Shown: positions 9,059 through 19,700 of the stretch, piece after piece | Layout of the letters: each line of letters opens with the position of its first letter | How positions within the stretch are numbered: the stretch's first letter is position 1 | DNA from: an uncultured Tenacibaculum sp. | GTDB taxonomy: Bacteria > Bacteroidota > Bacteroidia > Flavobacteriales > Flavobacteriaceae | Direction of reading: 5' to 3' | Length of the DNA stretch: 64,000 bases | Assembly: GCA_947498055.1 (NCBI GenBank) | Contig: CANMJA010000006.1 | Span: 1 to 64,000 of the forward strand | Notes under the pieces: generated by a model | What the model was told of the DNA's origin: nothing | The model's database searches: none | What the model saw: the letters and a program-made list of their open reading frames with translations, nothing else | Made by a program: the position numbers and the translations under genes

Positions 9059-9756
9059 TATGAAACATAAATCAAACTAGCATTGTCATTAGCTTCAATT
9101 TCTAATCTTTTATTTAATTCATCTATAAACGATGTAAATGTTTTTTCTTTATTCATTAAAAATAGTATTGTTTGGCTATCTATAATATTATGTACTCCAT
9201 CAGAACATATTATTAATTCATCTTTTTCTTTAATCATTAACTCTTGATAAGACATGACAGATTTTTTTACATCACCTTGAATAGATCGAGTAACTATATG
9301 AGAATACTTTGAAGTATTAAAGTTCTCTTTTAATAATTTACTATTAGATACCTCATTTAGTAAATTATGAGATTTGCTTTCAAATATTAATTTGCTATCT
9401 GAATAATGGAGAATTTTAACATCACCAATCCAAAAACATTTGGCGATTCCTTTTGATAATATTACTGCCCCTAATGTAGTTCCCATTTTTGTATGGTTTT
9501 CTTCTTGACATTGCCTTATTGCAAGATTTGCTTTATTAATTGATTTTTGAATAGTTTCTTTAGTTATCTCATCTATATTTGACAGAAAAGTTAGTATGCT
9601 TTCGGCTGCTATTTGTGCTGCTACTTCACCTTTATCATACCCTCCCATACCATCTGCAACGAGATATAAATACGTATCAGGATTTATGTTACTTGTTAAA
9701 ATAACATCTTGATTGACTTTCCTTTTTCCTTTATGTGTTAATGTAGTTGATTTCAT
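9058..9756 (-). CDS. PP2C-family serine/threonine phosphatase, last gene of the MADS-like operon
   Basis: This 232-aa metal-dependent protein phosphatase consists of the catalytic domain alone, with no membrane segment. The conserved metal-binding acidic residues are present: D17 in RKVNQD, D35-G36 in VADGMGG, the Asp in CSDGVHN, and D224 in NDNAS. The family removes phosphate from Ser/Thr and commonly antagonises Hanks-type kinases. Its start overlaps the stop of the 1801-aa ATPase gene by one base (TAATG), so it is translationally coupled to the operon that also encodes a large double-kinase protein. The natural reading is a kinase/phosphatase switch controlling defence; which proteins are substrates is unknown. 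Confidence 0.88.
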   Translation of the reverse strand: MKSTTLTHKGKRKVNQDVILTSNINPDTYLYLVADGMGGYDKGEVAAQIAAESILTFLSNIDEITKETIQKSINKANLAIRQCQEENHTKMGTTLGAVILSKGIAKCFWIGDVKILHYSDSKLIFESKSHNLLNEVSNSKLLKENFNTSKYSHIVTRSIQGDVKKSVMSYQELMIKEKDELIICSDGVHNIIDSQTILFLMNKEKTFTSFIDELNKRLEIEANDNASLIYVS

Positions 9757-12700
9757 TAATTACCTGTAGCCTGTATAGTGCCTCCTCCGTGTTTTGTTAC
9801 CCTTGGCCTGGTTGAAACTTTTACTGGTTTTGCAGAAATACTTTTCTCAGTTGCTTTAGTAGCCCATAAAAACCCTTCTCCAGGTGTTAATGCACTCATA
9901 TCTGCAGGTGTCAATGTCGAAAGTTGAGTAATTGATTTTTGAATATGTTTAAGCCACTGAGGGCTATTGAATTTATGAAGTAATACAACTGAACTCAATT
10001 CAATTATTTCATTCGGTAGGCTAGGTGGATCTTGACTTGCTATCATTATACTTACTCCTTTGTGCCTCATTTCTCGTATTGCAGTTACAATATTCCCTGT
10101 CAAATCTTTATTGTCCATATACTTATGAGCTTCATCAAAAACTATAAATTTATTAAAGTGAAGACCATTTAAGTTTTTTACTGCTGAGAAAATATTAAGC
10201 ATAATAACAAAGAGACCTAGTGCTTCATCCTTAACGATAAATTCATCTCTAAGATCAACAACAATTAATCTACCAGGTTTTAAAACATCTCTCATCATAA
10301 AACCGTCATCTACATATTCACGAGCAAAGCTTAACTTTTGTCTCGCTAAGGCTTTTTGAGAGTTAGTTAAAAGCTCGGAAGCCTCTACACTTTCAGCTAG
10401 TGCTTCAATGGTAATATTTGATCTATGTTCTTTCATAATAGCTTTAAGTTGCCTTATGTAAGTCGAGTCGTTACCAATCGCTCCTAATATAAACATCCAA
10501 TCTTGTACATTGAGTTCTTTAGAATTAAAAGCTATAGGTAACACCTTTATAGAAGGGTATTCGGCCTTTCTTTCTTCAATTTTGTCTTTTGGAGTTAATA
10601 TAATAACATCTTCAATGTTATCTGGTTTAGCTCCATATCTTTCTTTTAATTTAGCTAGTTCATTTTGTTTATCATTTGGTAAAATCATAGAAGTGAACTC
10701 AGGCTCATAGTCCATACTCTCACTGTAATGAAAAATTACTCCCGCTAATGGAGATGGTAATTTGTTGATATTACTAAATTGTTTTAATACCATTTCTGAA
10801 ATGGTACCTATCGTATAACTTTTTCCCCCACCTTGAACGCCAAATAAACTTATTGTATTTGTTTCGCTTAGATCTATTGCTATTTTCTTTTGAAGAATAC
10901 TCTCCCCAAGAATACCAAACTGATCACTAGGCGATGTTTTTCCTATAAGAATATCATACTCTGGCACAGTGTGCTCTTTAGATTGATTTTCAGACATTGA
11001 AATTTTTTCCTCTGCAGCAAAACTATGTTCTTCGGTATGTTCAGGATAAGGATTTTTATCTTTAACGAGAATATCGTCAACAATTGCAACTTTTCCTTCT
11101 CTTTTTTTATCTATATCTAGATGCTCTAAATCTGTTTCGATTTCATTTTCAAGCTTTGATTTGAATTTTTGCATAAATGGCTTAAGTTCATTCTTATTTC
11201 CAAAGGCTTTGCTCAAATCTTTATCAAAGTTACTTTCTTCGAGTCTTTTTGTATTTAGATCAGAATCTGGGTCTAATATTTCATCAATTAATTTGCCTCC
11301 AAAAGTAAAAAAGGTAGAGTCTTTATCTAGGACTGTTTTCTTATGTCTTTCTTTTGCCGCAAAATCAAAGATCAAACCTAGTCTTTTAAACTTTAGTGTA
11401 AAGCCTGCATCTAGTTTTTGCATAAAGGCTAAATATTGATTGTAGGCATTGTTAGATAGGTATTCATATCTATTAGCTCTTTCTAAATAGAAAATAAGTA
11501 ACGATTTTAACTCTTTGTTCTTAATCTCACGATCTAAGCGGTCAAATGAATTATTATATCCTGGGTCAAAATGGTTACACAGAGCCTCAATAGTGTTTTC
11601 TATTTGATCTAACATCTTTAATCGCAACGTATCCTTTTCTGTCTCGCCTAATGATTTTCTACATTTTATTTCAATTACAGAAATGGATATTTCCTTTTTA
11701 GAAGGATTTATCGAAACCAAAAGATTATCTGCTCTAGATTTACTTCCTGAAGGAAGGTTTTCAAATAGATTCTGATGAAGATCAATTGGAATTAAGAAAG
11801 CATCTTCGAGCATTTCTTTTTTCTCTAAAATACGTTTTGTAAAGGCAGAGCCTATTACTTCAAAAGCTTTGTTTTTTGTAGAGTTTAATTGTAATACTAG
11901 AGAACTACTCACAGCTCTAAGATCTTCTAATAATATTTTAATCTTATGCTCATCTTCCTCGTTATGTATATCAAGATTAAACTCCTCAAAGTGTGGTCCC
12001 AATAAACCAAGTACTTCTGATGTAGGTCGAGTAGTTAAAAAAGAGGAAATGCCAAGTATTTCTTCGCCAGGTACATAATCTAATAAAAATGGAATTTTAC
12101 CATCTTTTGATGGTTGATCAAAAATTTGAGGACCAAGGTTCTTATCAAACGTAATTACCCAATCTGAATAGTCGTGTAAGTGTGTTAGTAGCACTTTATC
12201 TCGATCATTTAACCTAAGTTGTGTAGAAGGAATTGAAGTGGTGAAACTTGACACCAAGGCGCTACTAACAAAGCTCTGAATATTTTCAAATAGCTTAATA
12301 CCACTAGTTCCTGTGCTATCATATTTGACAGGTAATTTGTTAGCTTGAATAAACCTATTCCATTTTATTTGAGATCCATTTTCATCTACAACTACAGAAG
12401 AATCTGTAATTAGTCCATTTAAATAGAAATTTCGATCTTCTATCGAAGGTTTTATTAGTTCTATAGAAATCGGGAATGGGCTAATTAAAAAACTAAGATG
12501 CGATGTATAACTTGATGGATCTTTAAGAAAGTCGGTGATGTTATTTATGGAAAAACGAAGTTTAGGAAACAATCTATTTCTTGAAGGTTGAGAGAATGCT
12601 TCTGCCTCTTCAGAAATATTCGATTCTGGATTGATAAGTGTTTTTAAAGATTCTCCGTGCTCTATAATTTTATCATTGCCTTTAAATATTCGGACTTCAT

Positions 12701-15161
12701 AATTGATGTTCTCAAAAACCTTTTCCTTTTCTAATTCAACGAAGGCACTAGAAAACACTTCTGCATCACCGGCATTAAATAAATTAACAACCAGTTTATC
12801 TATATAAGGGTGTTGCGCTAAATAATTCTTTATGTGGCGAATAACAAGCTTTAAACTTAAATCTGTCTCTACATAATTATCCTTCGTAATATTAAATAGC
12901 AATCTTAAATAATGTTGTAACTGCCTAGATATAGACGTCATTCCATTTTTTGATTCCTGAGAAATCGTATTCAAATATAATCCCCAACCAAAAGATAACT
13001 CACCACTATAATTATAAGCTTTTTGTGAACTTGGTTCAATAAGCACCAATTGATTATTCTCTGGCGATAGATTACCAATAAATAAGTCTTCTAAGTGTTG
13101 AGACCAAGCTTCTTTATGTCCTGAAAACTCTCTTGTCTTTCTCTCCCAGTCTTCAAATACTTCTATTAACTGAATTGTCCAAGCAAGTCTAAGTGGATGT
13201 AATGGAGAAACTAATAATGCTTCAACTTTACTCCCATCAGGTAATTTGCTCTTCACACGAGAAATATCAATCATTTGAAGTTCTATTAAAAACTCCTTTA
13301 GCTTGGTTTTCTCCTCTAATTCAATGTTATCAGATTCTAATTGTATTTTTAATTTACTAGTCCATTTTGAATAACTTTCAACATACTTCTTTATTTCTTC
13401 CTTGTGAATAAACAAATTAGTTGTTTCAAAAATTCCATCCTCATTATCGTTTGAATTAACTATTCCATCAAAAACTTCTTTTCTAAGTTTTAGTAGTGAT
13501 TTAGGTACAATCTCATTTAACTCACTTTTTACAAACTCTATGTTTTCAAATCCTATAGCTAGCTTATTGCTTTTAAGTTGACATTTTACATACCCTAAGC
13601 TTTCTGCATTTAAGAGAAACTTATTTTCTATTTGTCTAAGCTTCGTTGAAATATTGATTTGGTAATTATGCTTATCAGAATAATTAATATGAAATGTAGA
13701 GGAATGTTTTTCCTTGCCATCGTTAATCCAAACATTTGAAGTTTCTGATGGTTCAGGTATACGATATTCTTCATCATTTTTAAGTGCTTCAATACGGTAT
13801 TTTAAGAAAGCTTGTAATACATTATTAAGTTTGTCTTTTCTCTGGTTTTCATCACGGTCGATTACATCCTCTATGACATAATCAAAATCGTCAGAATCAC
13901 AGGTTAATTTATAAGGAAAAGTATTTTTATGGGCATCTGGATCATTCTTTTTGGCTTCTTCCCATGCCTTCTGAATTTTAGAATCCCTAAATTCATCATC
14001 AGCATTAAGCATATTTGCGTGTTCATCCTCAGCTAGAACCTTTAGAAAATAAGATCCTTCTTCTATTATATTTGGGTTCAGCTCTAAAGTAACATCTCTA
14101 TATGGCCTATTTGAATTTGAGTTCTTTACTTTTCTTAAAACAGTAATTTCTTCTCCATTGCTACCATTTACAGCTATTAAAATAATTCTAAAGAACTTCA
14201 AGTCTTTGATGTCTTTAGGATTAGGATTGGTACGGAAACGAACTTTTAACTTGGCGATTTTGCCTTCTTTTGCATATAAGACGTTAGTACCTTCCTCAAT
14301 TTTTAAATCTGTTGACTTTATTTCGTCTGTAATTAATTTGATATGAGTAAAATCTAAGTCAGGTATTGGCCAGTTACTAAAATTTAAGTTGCTGTAACTT
14401 GAATTTATGGTATCACAAATATCTTGAGCATTTTTAGCTTCTTTTTCTTTCTTTAAAAAATCAACAATATCCTTTTGGATAGAATCATTTTCTAATCTTA
14501 AATCAGCTATACGGTCATACAGCGGTTTATTAAATGCAGATAAAAGCTCTACACTTTCTCTATTAAAATTAAGCCTAGACCTTATTTTTTCTTTTTGATC
14601 TAGTAATATTTCATCAGGAATCAGAGATAAATGGAACAAATTATTACCAATAGACTTGGCACTATACTTGTTTTCTGCGACTGCAATTAGATAATTTATT
14701 ATTTCTGAATTAGATGGATCTAAGTAGTCTATTATATCTGTAGATATAACATCATAAATATCATCAGGTATTTCATCTATAAGTGTATTTACTAACTCAT
14801 TTTCTATTCCTTCTAGAGAGATCTCCTTAAATGTGGCATTACCGTATGAATCTTCAGCAGCTGTTCTACTGTTAGATGGAATTAAAATTAAAAGAGGTTT
14901 ATCTTGCTTATTCCTTAATTCTATAAGCTTTGTCGCAGAAATATACTTTGCATCTGTTTTTTCATCTTCAGATACAATATGCAGATCTAAGTGCGAATGC
15001 TCTTTTCTAATTAAATCCCACAAATACTCTAATTCTAAAGCACCCAACCCTGTAATCTTCATACAATGTCCTGCAGAAGCGTTTTCAAAATCCGCTCTGT
15101 GAAGTTCTAGAATAAGATTAATTATCTTCTGGTAATATATATTTATGGTAATTGTATCCAT
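9756..15161 (-). CDS. 1801-aa HerA-type ATPase with PD-(D/E)xK nuclease motif (MAD8/DptH-like)
   Basis: The C-terminal third is a HerA/FtsK-like motor domain: Walker A GVQGGGKS (K1447), Walker B FIVFDEAH (D1676-E1677), and a following IASQDPPSL segment. Upstream of it, RADNLLVS (D1145) followed by VIEIKCRK (E1164, K1166) fits a PD-(D/E)xK nuclease core. The first 1100 residues are not recognisable to me, though a beta-rich stretch around 280-370 may be a sensor or Ig-like domain. Large HerA ATPases of this layout occur in phosphorothioate-dependent restriction (DptH) and MADS. With no HsdR in the operon, this is the best candidate for the DNA-cleaving/translocating effector. The start is 6 bases after the preceding stop. 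Confidence 0.82.
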   Translation of the reverse strand: MDTITINIYYQKIINLILELHRADFENASAGHCMKITGLGALELEYLWDLIRKEHSHLDLHIVSEDEKTDAKYISATKLIELRNKQDKPLLILIPSNSRTAAEDSYGNATFKEISLEGIENELVNTLIDEIPDDIYDVISTDIIDYLDPSNSEIINYLIAVAENKYSAKSIGNNLFHLSLIPDEILLDQKEKIRSRLNFNRESVELLSAFNKPLYDRIADLRLENDSIQKDIVDFLKKEKEAKNAQDICDTINSSYSNLNFSNWPIPDLDFTHIKLITDEIKSTDLKIEEGTNVLYAKEGKIAKLKVRFRTNPNPKDIKDLKFFRIILIAVNGSNGEEITVLRKVKNSNSNRPYRDVTLELNPNIIEEGSYFLKVLAEDEHANMLNADDEFRDSKIQKAWEEAKKNDPDAHKNTFPYKLTCDSDDFDYVIEDVIDRDENQRKDKLNNVLQAFLKYRIEALKNDEEYRIPEPSETSNVWINDGKEKHSSTFHINYSDKHNYQINISTKLRQIENKFLLNAESLGYVKCQLKSNKLAIGFENIEFVKSELNEIVPKSLLKLRKEVFDGIVNSNDNEDGIFETTNLFIHKEEIKKYVESYSKWTSKLKIQLESDNIELEEKTKLKEFLIELQMIDISRVKSKLPDGSKVEALLVSPLHPLRLAWTIQLIEVFEDWERKTREFSGHKEAWSQHLEDLFIGNLSPENNQLVLIEPSSQKAYNYSGELSFGWGLYLNTISQESKNGMTSISRQLQHYLRLLFNITKDNYVETDLSLKLVIRHIKNYLAQHPYIDKLVVNLFNAGDAEVFSSAFVELEKEKVFENINYEVRIFKGNDKIIEHGESLKTLINPESNISEEAEAFSQPSRNRLFPKLRFSINNITDFLKDPSSYTSHLSFLISPFPISIELIKPSIEDRNFYLNGLITDSSVVVDENGSQIKWNRFIQANKLPVKYDSTGTSGIKLFENIQSFVSSALVSSFTTSIPSTQLRLNDRDKVLLTHLHDYSDWVITFDKNLGPQIFDQPSKDGKIPFLLDYVPGEEILGISSFLTTRPTSEVLGLLGPHFEEFNLDIHNEEDEHKIKILLEDLRAVSSSLVLQLNSTKNKAFEVIGSAFTKRILEKKEMLEDAFLIPIDLHQNLFENLPSGSKSRADNLLVSINPSKKEISISVIEIKCRKSLGETEKDTLRLKMLDQIENTIEALCNHFDPGYNNSFDRLDREIKNKELKSLLIFYLERANRYEYLSNNAYNQYLAFMQKLDAGFTLKFKRLGLIFDFAAKERHKKTVLDKDSTFFTFGGKLIDEILDPDSDLNTKRLEESNFDKDLSKAFGNKNELKPFMQKFKSKLENEIETDLEHLDIDKKREGKVAIVDDILVKDKNPYPEHTEEHSFAAEEKISMSENQSKEHTVPEYDILIGKTSPSDQFGILGESILQKKIAIDLSETNTISLFGVQGGGKSYTIGTISEMVLKQFSNINKLPSPLAGVIFHYSESMDYEPEFTSMILPNDKQNELAKLKERYGAKPDNIEDVIILTPKDKIEERKAEYPSIKVLPIAFNSKELNVQDWMFILGAIGNDSTYIRQLKAIMKEHRSNITIEALAESVEASELLTNSQKALARQKLSFAREYVDDGFMMRDVLKPGRLIVVDLRDEFIVKDEALGLFVIMLNIFSAVKNLNGLHFNKFIVFDEAHKYMDNKDLTGNIVTAIREMRHKGVSIMIASQDPPSLPNEIIELSSVVLLHKFNSPQWLKHIQKSITQLSTLTPADMSALTPGEGFLWATKATEKSISAKPVKVSTRPRVTKHGGGTIQATGN

Positions 15162-15167
15162 TCTTAT

Positions 15168-16721
15168 TTAATCATTTAATTCATAACGTGGACGTATCCT
15201 TTGTAAAATATATGCGTCACTTAAATCATTATAAAAACCTATTTGACGTAACTTCATTTTAAATGCCTCAACATTTTCTTTAAAAGCTAAATGAGTATTT
15301 AAATCAGCATCTTCAAATCGCTTTTCCGATATACCATTTATAATTAAACCGTACCTATCTCTTATATTTTCTATAAGTTCTTCTATTGATAATGTTTTAG
15401 TTTTAAACTTGTCATCCTCTACATTAAGAACTAGTATTTGTACTAATGTCTCTAATAACCTAGTTCCTAAAACATAGCGTCTTGGATGCTTTTTACTTCT
15501 TCCTTGAGACATAAAACCTCTCTCAGAATTTTTTTGAGATAAATTATCAATAAGCTGAACGTGATAGCGGTACTGATAAGTTCCACGAGCCTTAACGATA
15601 AGCTCTATGTATTTGTCAAAATAAGTGTCTTCATATTTCACCATATCTTTTATAAGTTCTCTATCATCTTCTTCAAGAGAATTGTAAAGATTATCCCATT
15701 GGGTTTCAAAATAAATTTCAAATCCATCTGGTTTTTTTGCTAATGCGGTAAGTGCTTTATCAAGGTTAGACGAATCCGTTTTTTCCAATTTCATTCTTCT
15801 TAAAGCAGCATTAACTTGAAACGTTGCTTTAACATAGTCGTAAACACTATTAGTTAGATTTTCTGCATCTGCACTCGCCAGTTTTGAAATCTTACTTTCA
15901 TTGTTGTCTGTAGCATCTATTACAATACTCCAATTATCCTTGTGCTCGATAGATCCTTTTTCTACCATTTCTGGCAATAGATATACTAGCTTTTGAATAT
16001 AAATGGAAAGATGAAAAGATGTGATTGTTTTTAAATAATCGACCACTACATTTCTTGGGATTTTTCTCTTGTAAACAAGTAAGCGCCTTACATCATCACA
16101 ATATAGTTTTGCTTGTTTGTCAAGCAAAGGTCTAATTTGATTTAATGAACTATTTGTGTCTAAAAAACCGGGCTTGATATTTTTTATAATATGCAATAAT
16201 CCCAGACTATCAACATCTAAACCATCTTTAATATTAACCTTATTAGTAGTGTTATCCCAACCTTCCATTAAGAAGCTTTTTAAGTCTTCCTTTACTTTAG
16301 GATTAGCACCTAACATAAGATACACTTGATCTGCTGTATTATAGTCTCTGTTATGAGCAGCGTTTCTTACACGGTAGCTCTCAAGATGTATAGGTCTTAA
16401 AGAGGATATTTTTTCTTTATCAAGATTTCCTCTAAATACCATATTTACTAAGTTACTGCGCATCCATAGCTGAGCCGCTTCTTTATTTTCACTAAAGCCT
16501 TTTACGTCACCATTTTCTTCGAGCTTTCCAAAGACACGCTCCAGTGTTTCTAAATCAATAAACGAATTACTTCTAGCTCTTTGCCTCGGTCGCATACCAT
16601 TATGTTTCAATAACATAAATAGGTTTACAAAAACATTATCAATTTTTACAGCTTTGGCATCTCCAGCATAGATAAGTTCGTTTCTTAAGACACTTTCTTC
16701 TTTGTTTAATTTTATTGCCAT
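15168..16721 (-). CDS. 517-aa conserved defence-operon protein of unknown fold (MAD7-like)
   Basis: No enzymatic motif is visible. The protein is largely helical and charged, with an N-terminal part rich in basic residues (MRPRQRARS) and a conserved-looking stretch near residues 400-425 (RSKKHPRRYVLGTRLLE). It sits between the kinase gene (2-base gap) and the ATPase gene (6-base gap), so it is almost certainly a subunit of the same system. In described MADS loci a protein of similar size lies between the kinase and the ATPase, which is why I compare it with MAD7. In phosphorothioate restriction the small partners of DptH play a comparable positional role. A structural or DNA-binding adaptor is a guess. 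Confidence 0.7.
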   Translation of the reverse strand: MAIKLNKEESVLRNELIYAGDAKAVKIDNVFVNLFMLLKHNGMRPRQRARSNSFIDLETLERVFGKLEENGDVKGFSENKEAAQLWMRSNLVNMVFRGNLDKEKISSLRPIHLESYRVRNAAHNRDYNTADQVYLMLGANPKVKEDLKSFLMEGWDNTTNKVNIKDGLDVDSLGLLHIIKNIKPGFLDTNSSLNQIRPLLDKQAKLYCDDVRRLLVYKRKIPRNVVVDYLKTITSFHLSIYIQKLVYLLPEMVEKGSIEHKDNWSIVIDATDNNESKISKLASADAENLTNSVYDYVKATFQVNAALRRMKLEKTDSSNLDKALTALAKKPDGFEIYFETQWDNLYNSLEEDDRELIKDMVKYEDTYFDKYIELIVKARGTYQYRYHVQLIDNLSQKNSERGFMSQGRSKKHPRRYVLGTRLLETLVQILVLNVEDDKFKTKTLSIEELIENIRDRYGLIINGISEKRFEDADLNTHLAFKENVEAFKMKLRQIGFYNDLSDAYILQRIRPRYELND

Positions 16722-16723
16722 AA

Positions 16724-19700
16724 CTATAATTCCATTGTTGTTATGCTTAGATGATTATTAGCATCTTTACTGATTTCATAAAACTCTATGTTGTCCTTAG
16801 TCACTACAACTTTGTTGTAGGTAAGGTTTTCTAAAAGATTTTTGAATATGGTTAATTCAACAAACTTTCCTCTTATATCATTTAAAGATGGACTATACCC
16901 TTTTTGAATGAAATAAAGCATTTCAAAAAGATCTAAAGAAATCACTAATTCTATGTTTTGGTCCTTTTTATGTCTAAACACCAGACTATCTGGTTCGTAT
17001 TCTAAATATTTAACAAGATGATCTGTGCGACTTACAAAAAGTTCAAAATCGTTAAGATCAAATAATCTAAATGATTTACTAAACGGATCATTTATTTCAG
17101 AAGAACTTAAAACCAAATGCTTTTGCCAGATCGCTTCATTCTCACAACCTTCATTCATTGAAATTGCTTGAGAAATAGATATCTTAAGTTTAAGTAGTGA
17201 ATCCTCAGATAGTTGTTCAAATAACTCTGGCAGTAATTTTTTAAGAGCATCAATATTAGTTGTGGACTTAAAATCTGTCCAACTTGTAGCTCTATATTCC
17301 ACTAAAGGTGTTATCTCATAAAAATCTGTTCCAGTGTTTTGAATACTGATTTGTTTCACACCAGTAGACTCTTCTTGAATTATTTTTTTGATTTGTTCTA
17401 AACACGCTTTTGTAAAAGCAGAAGTATCAACAAAATCTTCGTTAACGAATGATAAATTTGCTTTTTTAACTTCATCGTTATTAGTTACATAATCCAGCTC
17501 TACTTCTGAAACACTATTTTCTTTATCTACATTAAGTGCTTTATAAAAACTCAACAAAGATTGGTAAGGCAAACGCTTTTGATAATTACTAATACGACCT
17601 TCAAAATACTGATGTCTTATGTAGTTTTTTTGAATGGTCTTAATTTTATCTAGTAACTCTTCGGTTTGCTCGTGAGCAGGAGCCCAAATCTTATTGTTAT
17701 TAAAATCGTTTATTAAATTAAATGATCTATCAGAAAACTCTAAGTAATGCCTATTAATGTGCTGACCAAAGAACAAATCCCTGTCTAGATTAGGTATGGC
17801 TACATTACCAATATCAGTCTCTCTTAAAAGTTTAATTAATCTATCATTGTCTCCAGAATCTTCATAACCTGAGTTAGTAAGATTAAAATAATACAGTTGC
17901 CAATATTCTTCTGGTTTATGTTGAAGTTCTTTGTAAACGCCTTCTACTTCTTCACAGCTATGATCTCTTGAAATCATAAACGCGATGTAAGACCTTAAAT
18001 CTCGCATTGTAATATGAAGTTCTCTTTTTAAACCAACTGTACGCAGTAGCCATTCCATTCTGGTAATTACTTCGTCTCCAGAAGCAGGATCATTAAGCGA
18101 TTCTACATTGTATTTTATAAAACATTTATTTGCAACAGAACATCCTTCGCACTTATTCCAGAGGCTCTTTTTTGTAAGCGCTTTTACTTGTTGTCTAAAT
18201 AAACTCGGTTCTTCATCATCTACAGCTGTAACAGACCTAAGATTAAGGTTAATAATCATTAATCCTTGCGGCAACTTAAAGTGCCCTTCTTTATAAAAAT
18301 ATTGATCTATAGTATCGTGAAGTGACTTATATTTTTCTGAAGTTTTTAAAAATTCAACCAGACGACCTTCGTTAATGGCGATTACTCTTCCTTCAGTAGC
18401 ATTATTATAATTAGTCAACCCTTCAAAAGGATTAAAAAATGACTCAAGAACCTCATTGTTGATTTTTCCATCTTCATCTTGTGAACCATCATAATTACTC
18501 TCATAAGGCGTCCCATTTACGTCAAACTTGGCACCGTTTTTATGCCCAAAACGTTTTAGTTTTTTTACACTAGGGTCATCTTCTATTTTTCTAATGAAAG
18601 CCGTTTTACCATCTCCTGCATTTCCTGTAATAATGATAAGTTTAAAACGAGCATCCAAAATGTCAGGGATTAATTTCCTGTCTAATTTTGACGGAGAGTA
18701 GGTAAGCTGGTCATAATTAGAGTCACGATCATTTACACGTGTTCCCCAATTTCCAGATTTAGATTGGCTGTAAAGCGAGTTTATGTAATCTACTACATCT
18801 ATTCCTTCTACATTAATTTTATGCTCTTTTAGTCTACTGGTATTCTCTTCAAAAGATTCTTTTAATGCGTTGTAAACACGAGTGATATTACCATCATTAA
18901 AGTTACGAGCACCACCTTGCCAAAAGGTTTCGTTTATTAAAATCTCATTATCTACTTTAATTACAATTTTAAGTTTATCGCCAAATGAAATTGACGTCTT
19001 ATAACGATTAATCGTATCTTTAAACTTACCTAATGAAGAGTGTACGGTCTTGCGAATATCACTATACGTTGACATTTCATTCAATAATTTAATACTCGTG
19101 CTACCTTGACATACATAGACTTCTGTGCGGTATAGTTTCCCGTCTTGAACGCCTTCATCTTTATTTATATTTTCAGCAAGAAGATTGTCTTCGCCTATTT
19201 CTTCAAGGCTTTCGAGCATTTCCTTAGCATTTATAAAACGATTGTCTCGCTTAGGGCCAATAGCCTTCAATAAAAATTCTGAAAAATCATCAGAGATTCT
19301 GGAATTTAACTCCTTTGGGCTCGTTGGATCTTTACTGATACTTGGTATTCTAAATTGTGGCCAAGGATAGTGTTTTGTTACTAATTCATATAAGGTAATT
19401 CCTAGTGCAAATGTATCCGCAGAGAAATCCCAATTAATGTTATGTCCATCTAATAAATCTGGTGCTAAATAAGGATTAGTACCTACATAAGATTTATCAT
19501 TTTGTATAAGCGAAGCCACATTAAAATCTATCAATACAAAACGACCTTTATTATCCCAAATAATATTTTGAGGTTTCACATCTCTATGCATTATTGGTTT
19601 TTCTCTTGTCTGAAGATAATCCAACGCAGATAGCATTTCTATAGCTAATCTATATACAGTAGCAATCGAAAGATTTGCATCTGTCTTGATATATATACTC

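Noticed and set aside
9756..16721. Phosphorothioate (Dnd/Ssp) restriction
   Set aside because: The ATPase is DptH-like in layout, but no DndB-E or SspA-D modification genes and no recognisable DptF/DptG are present.
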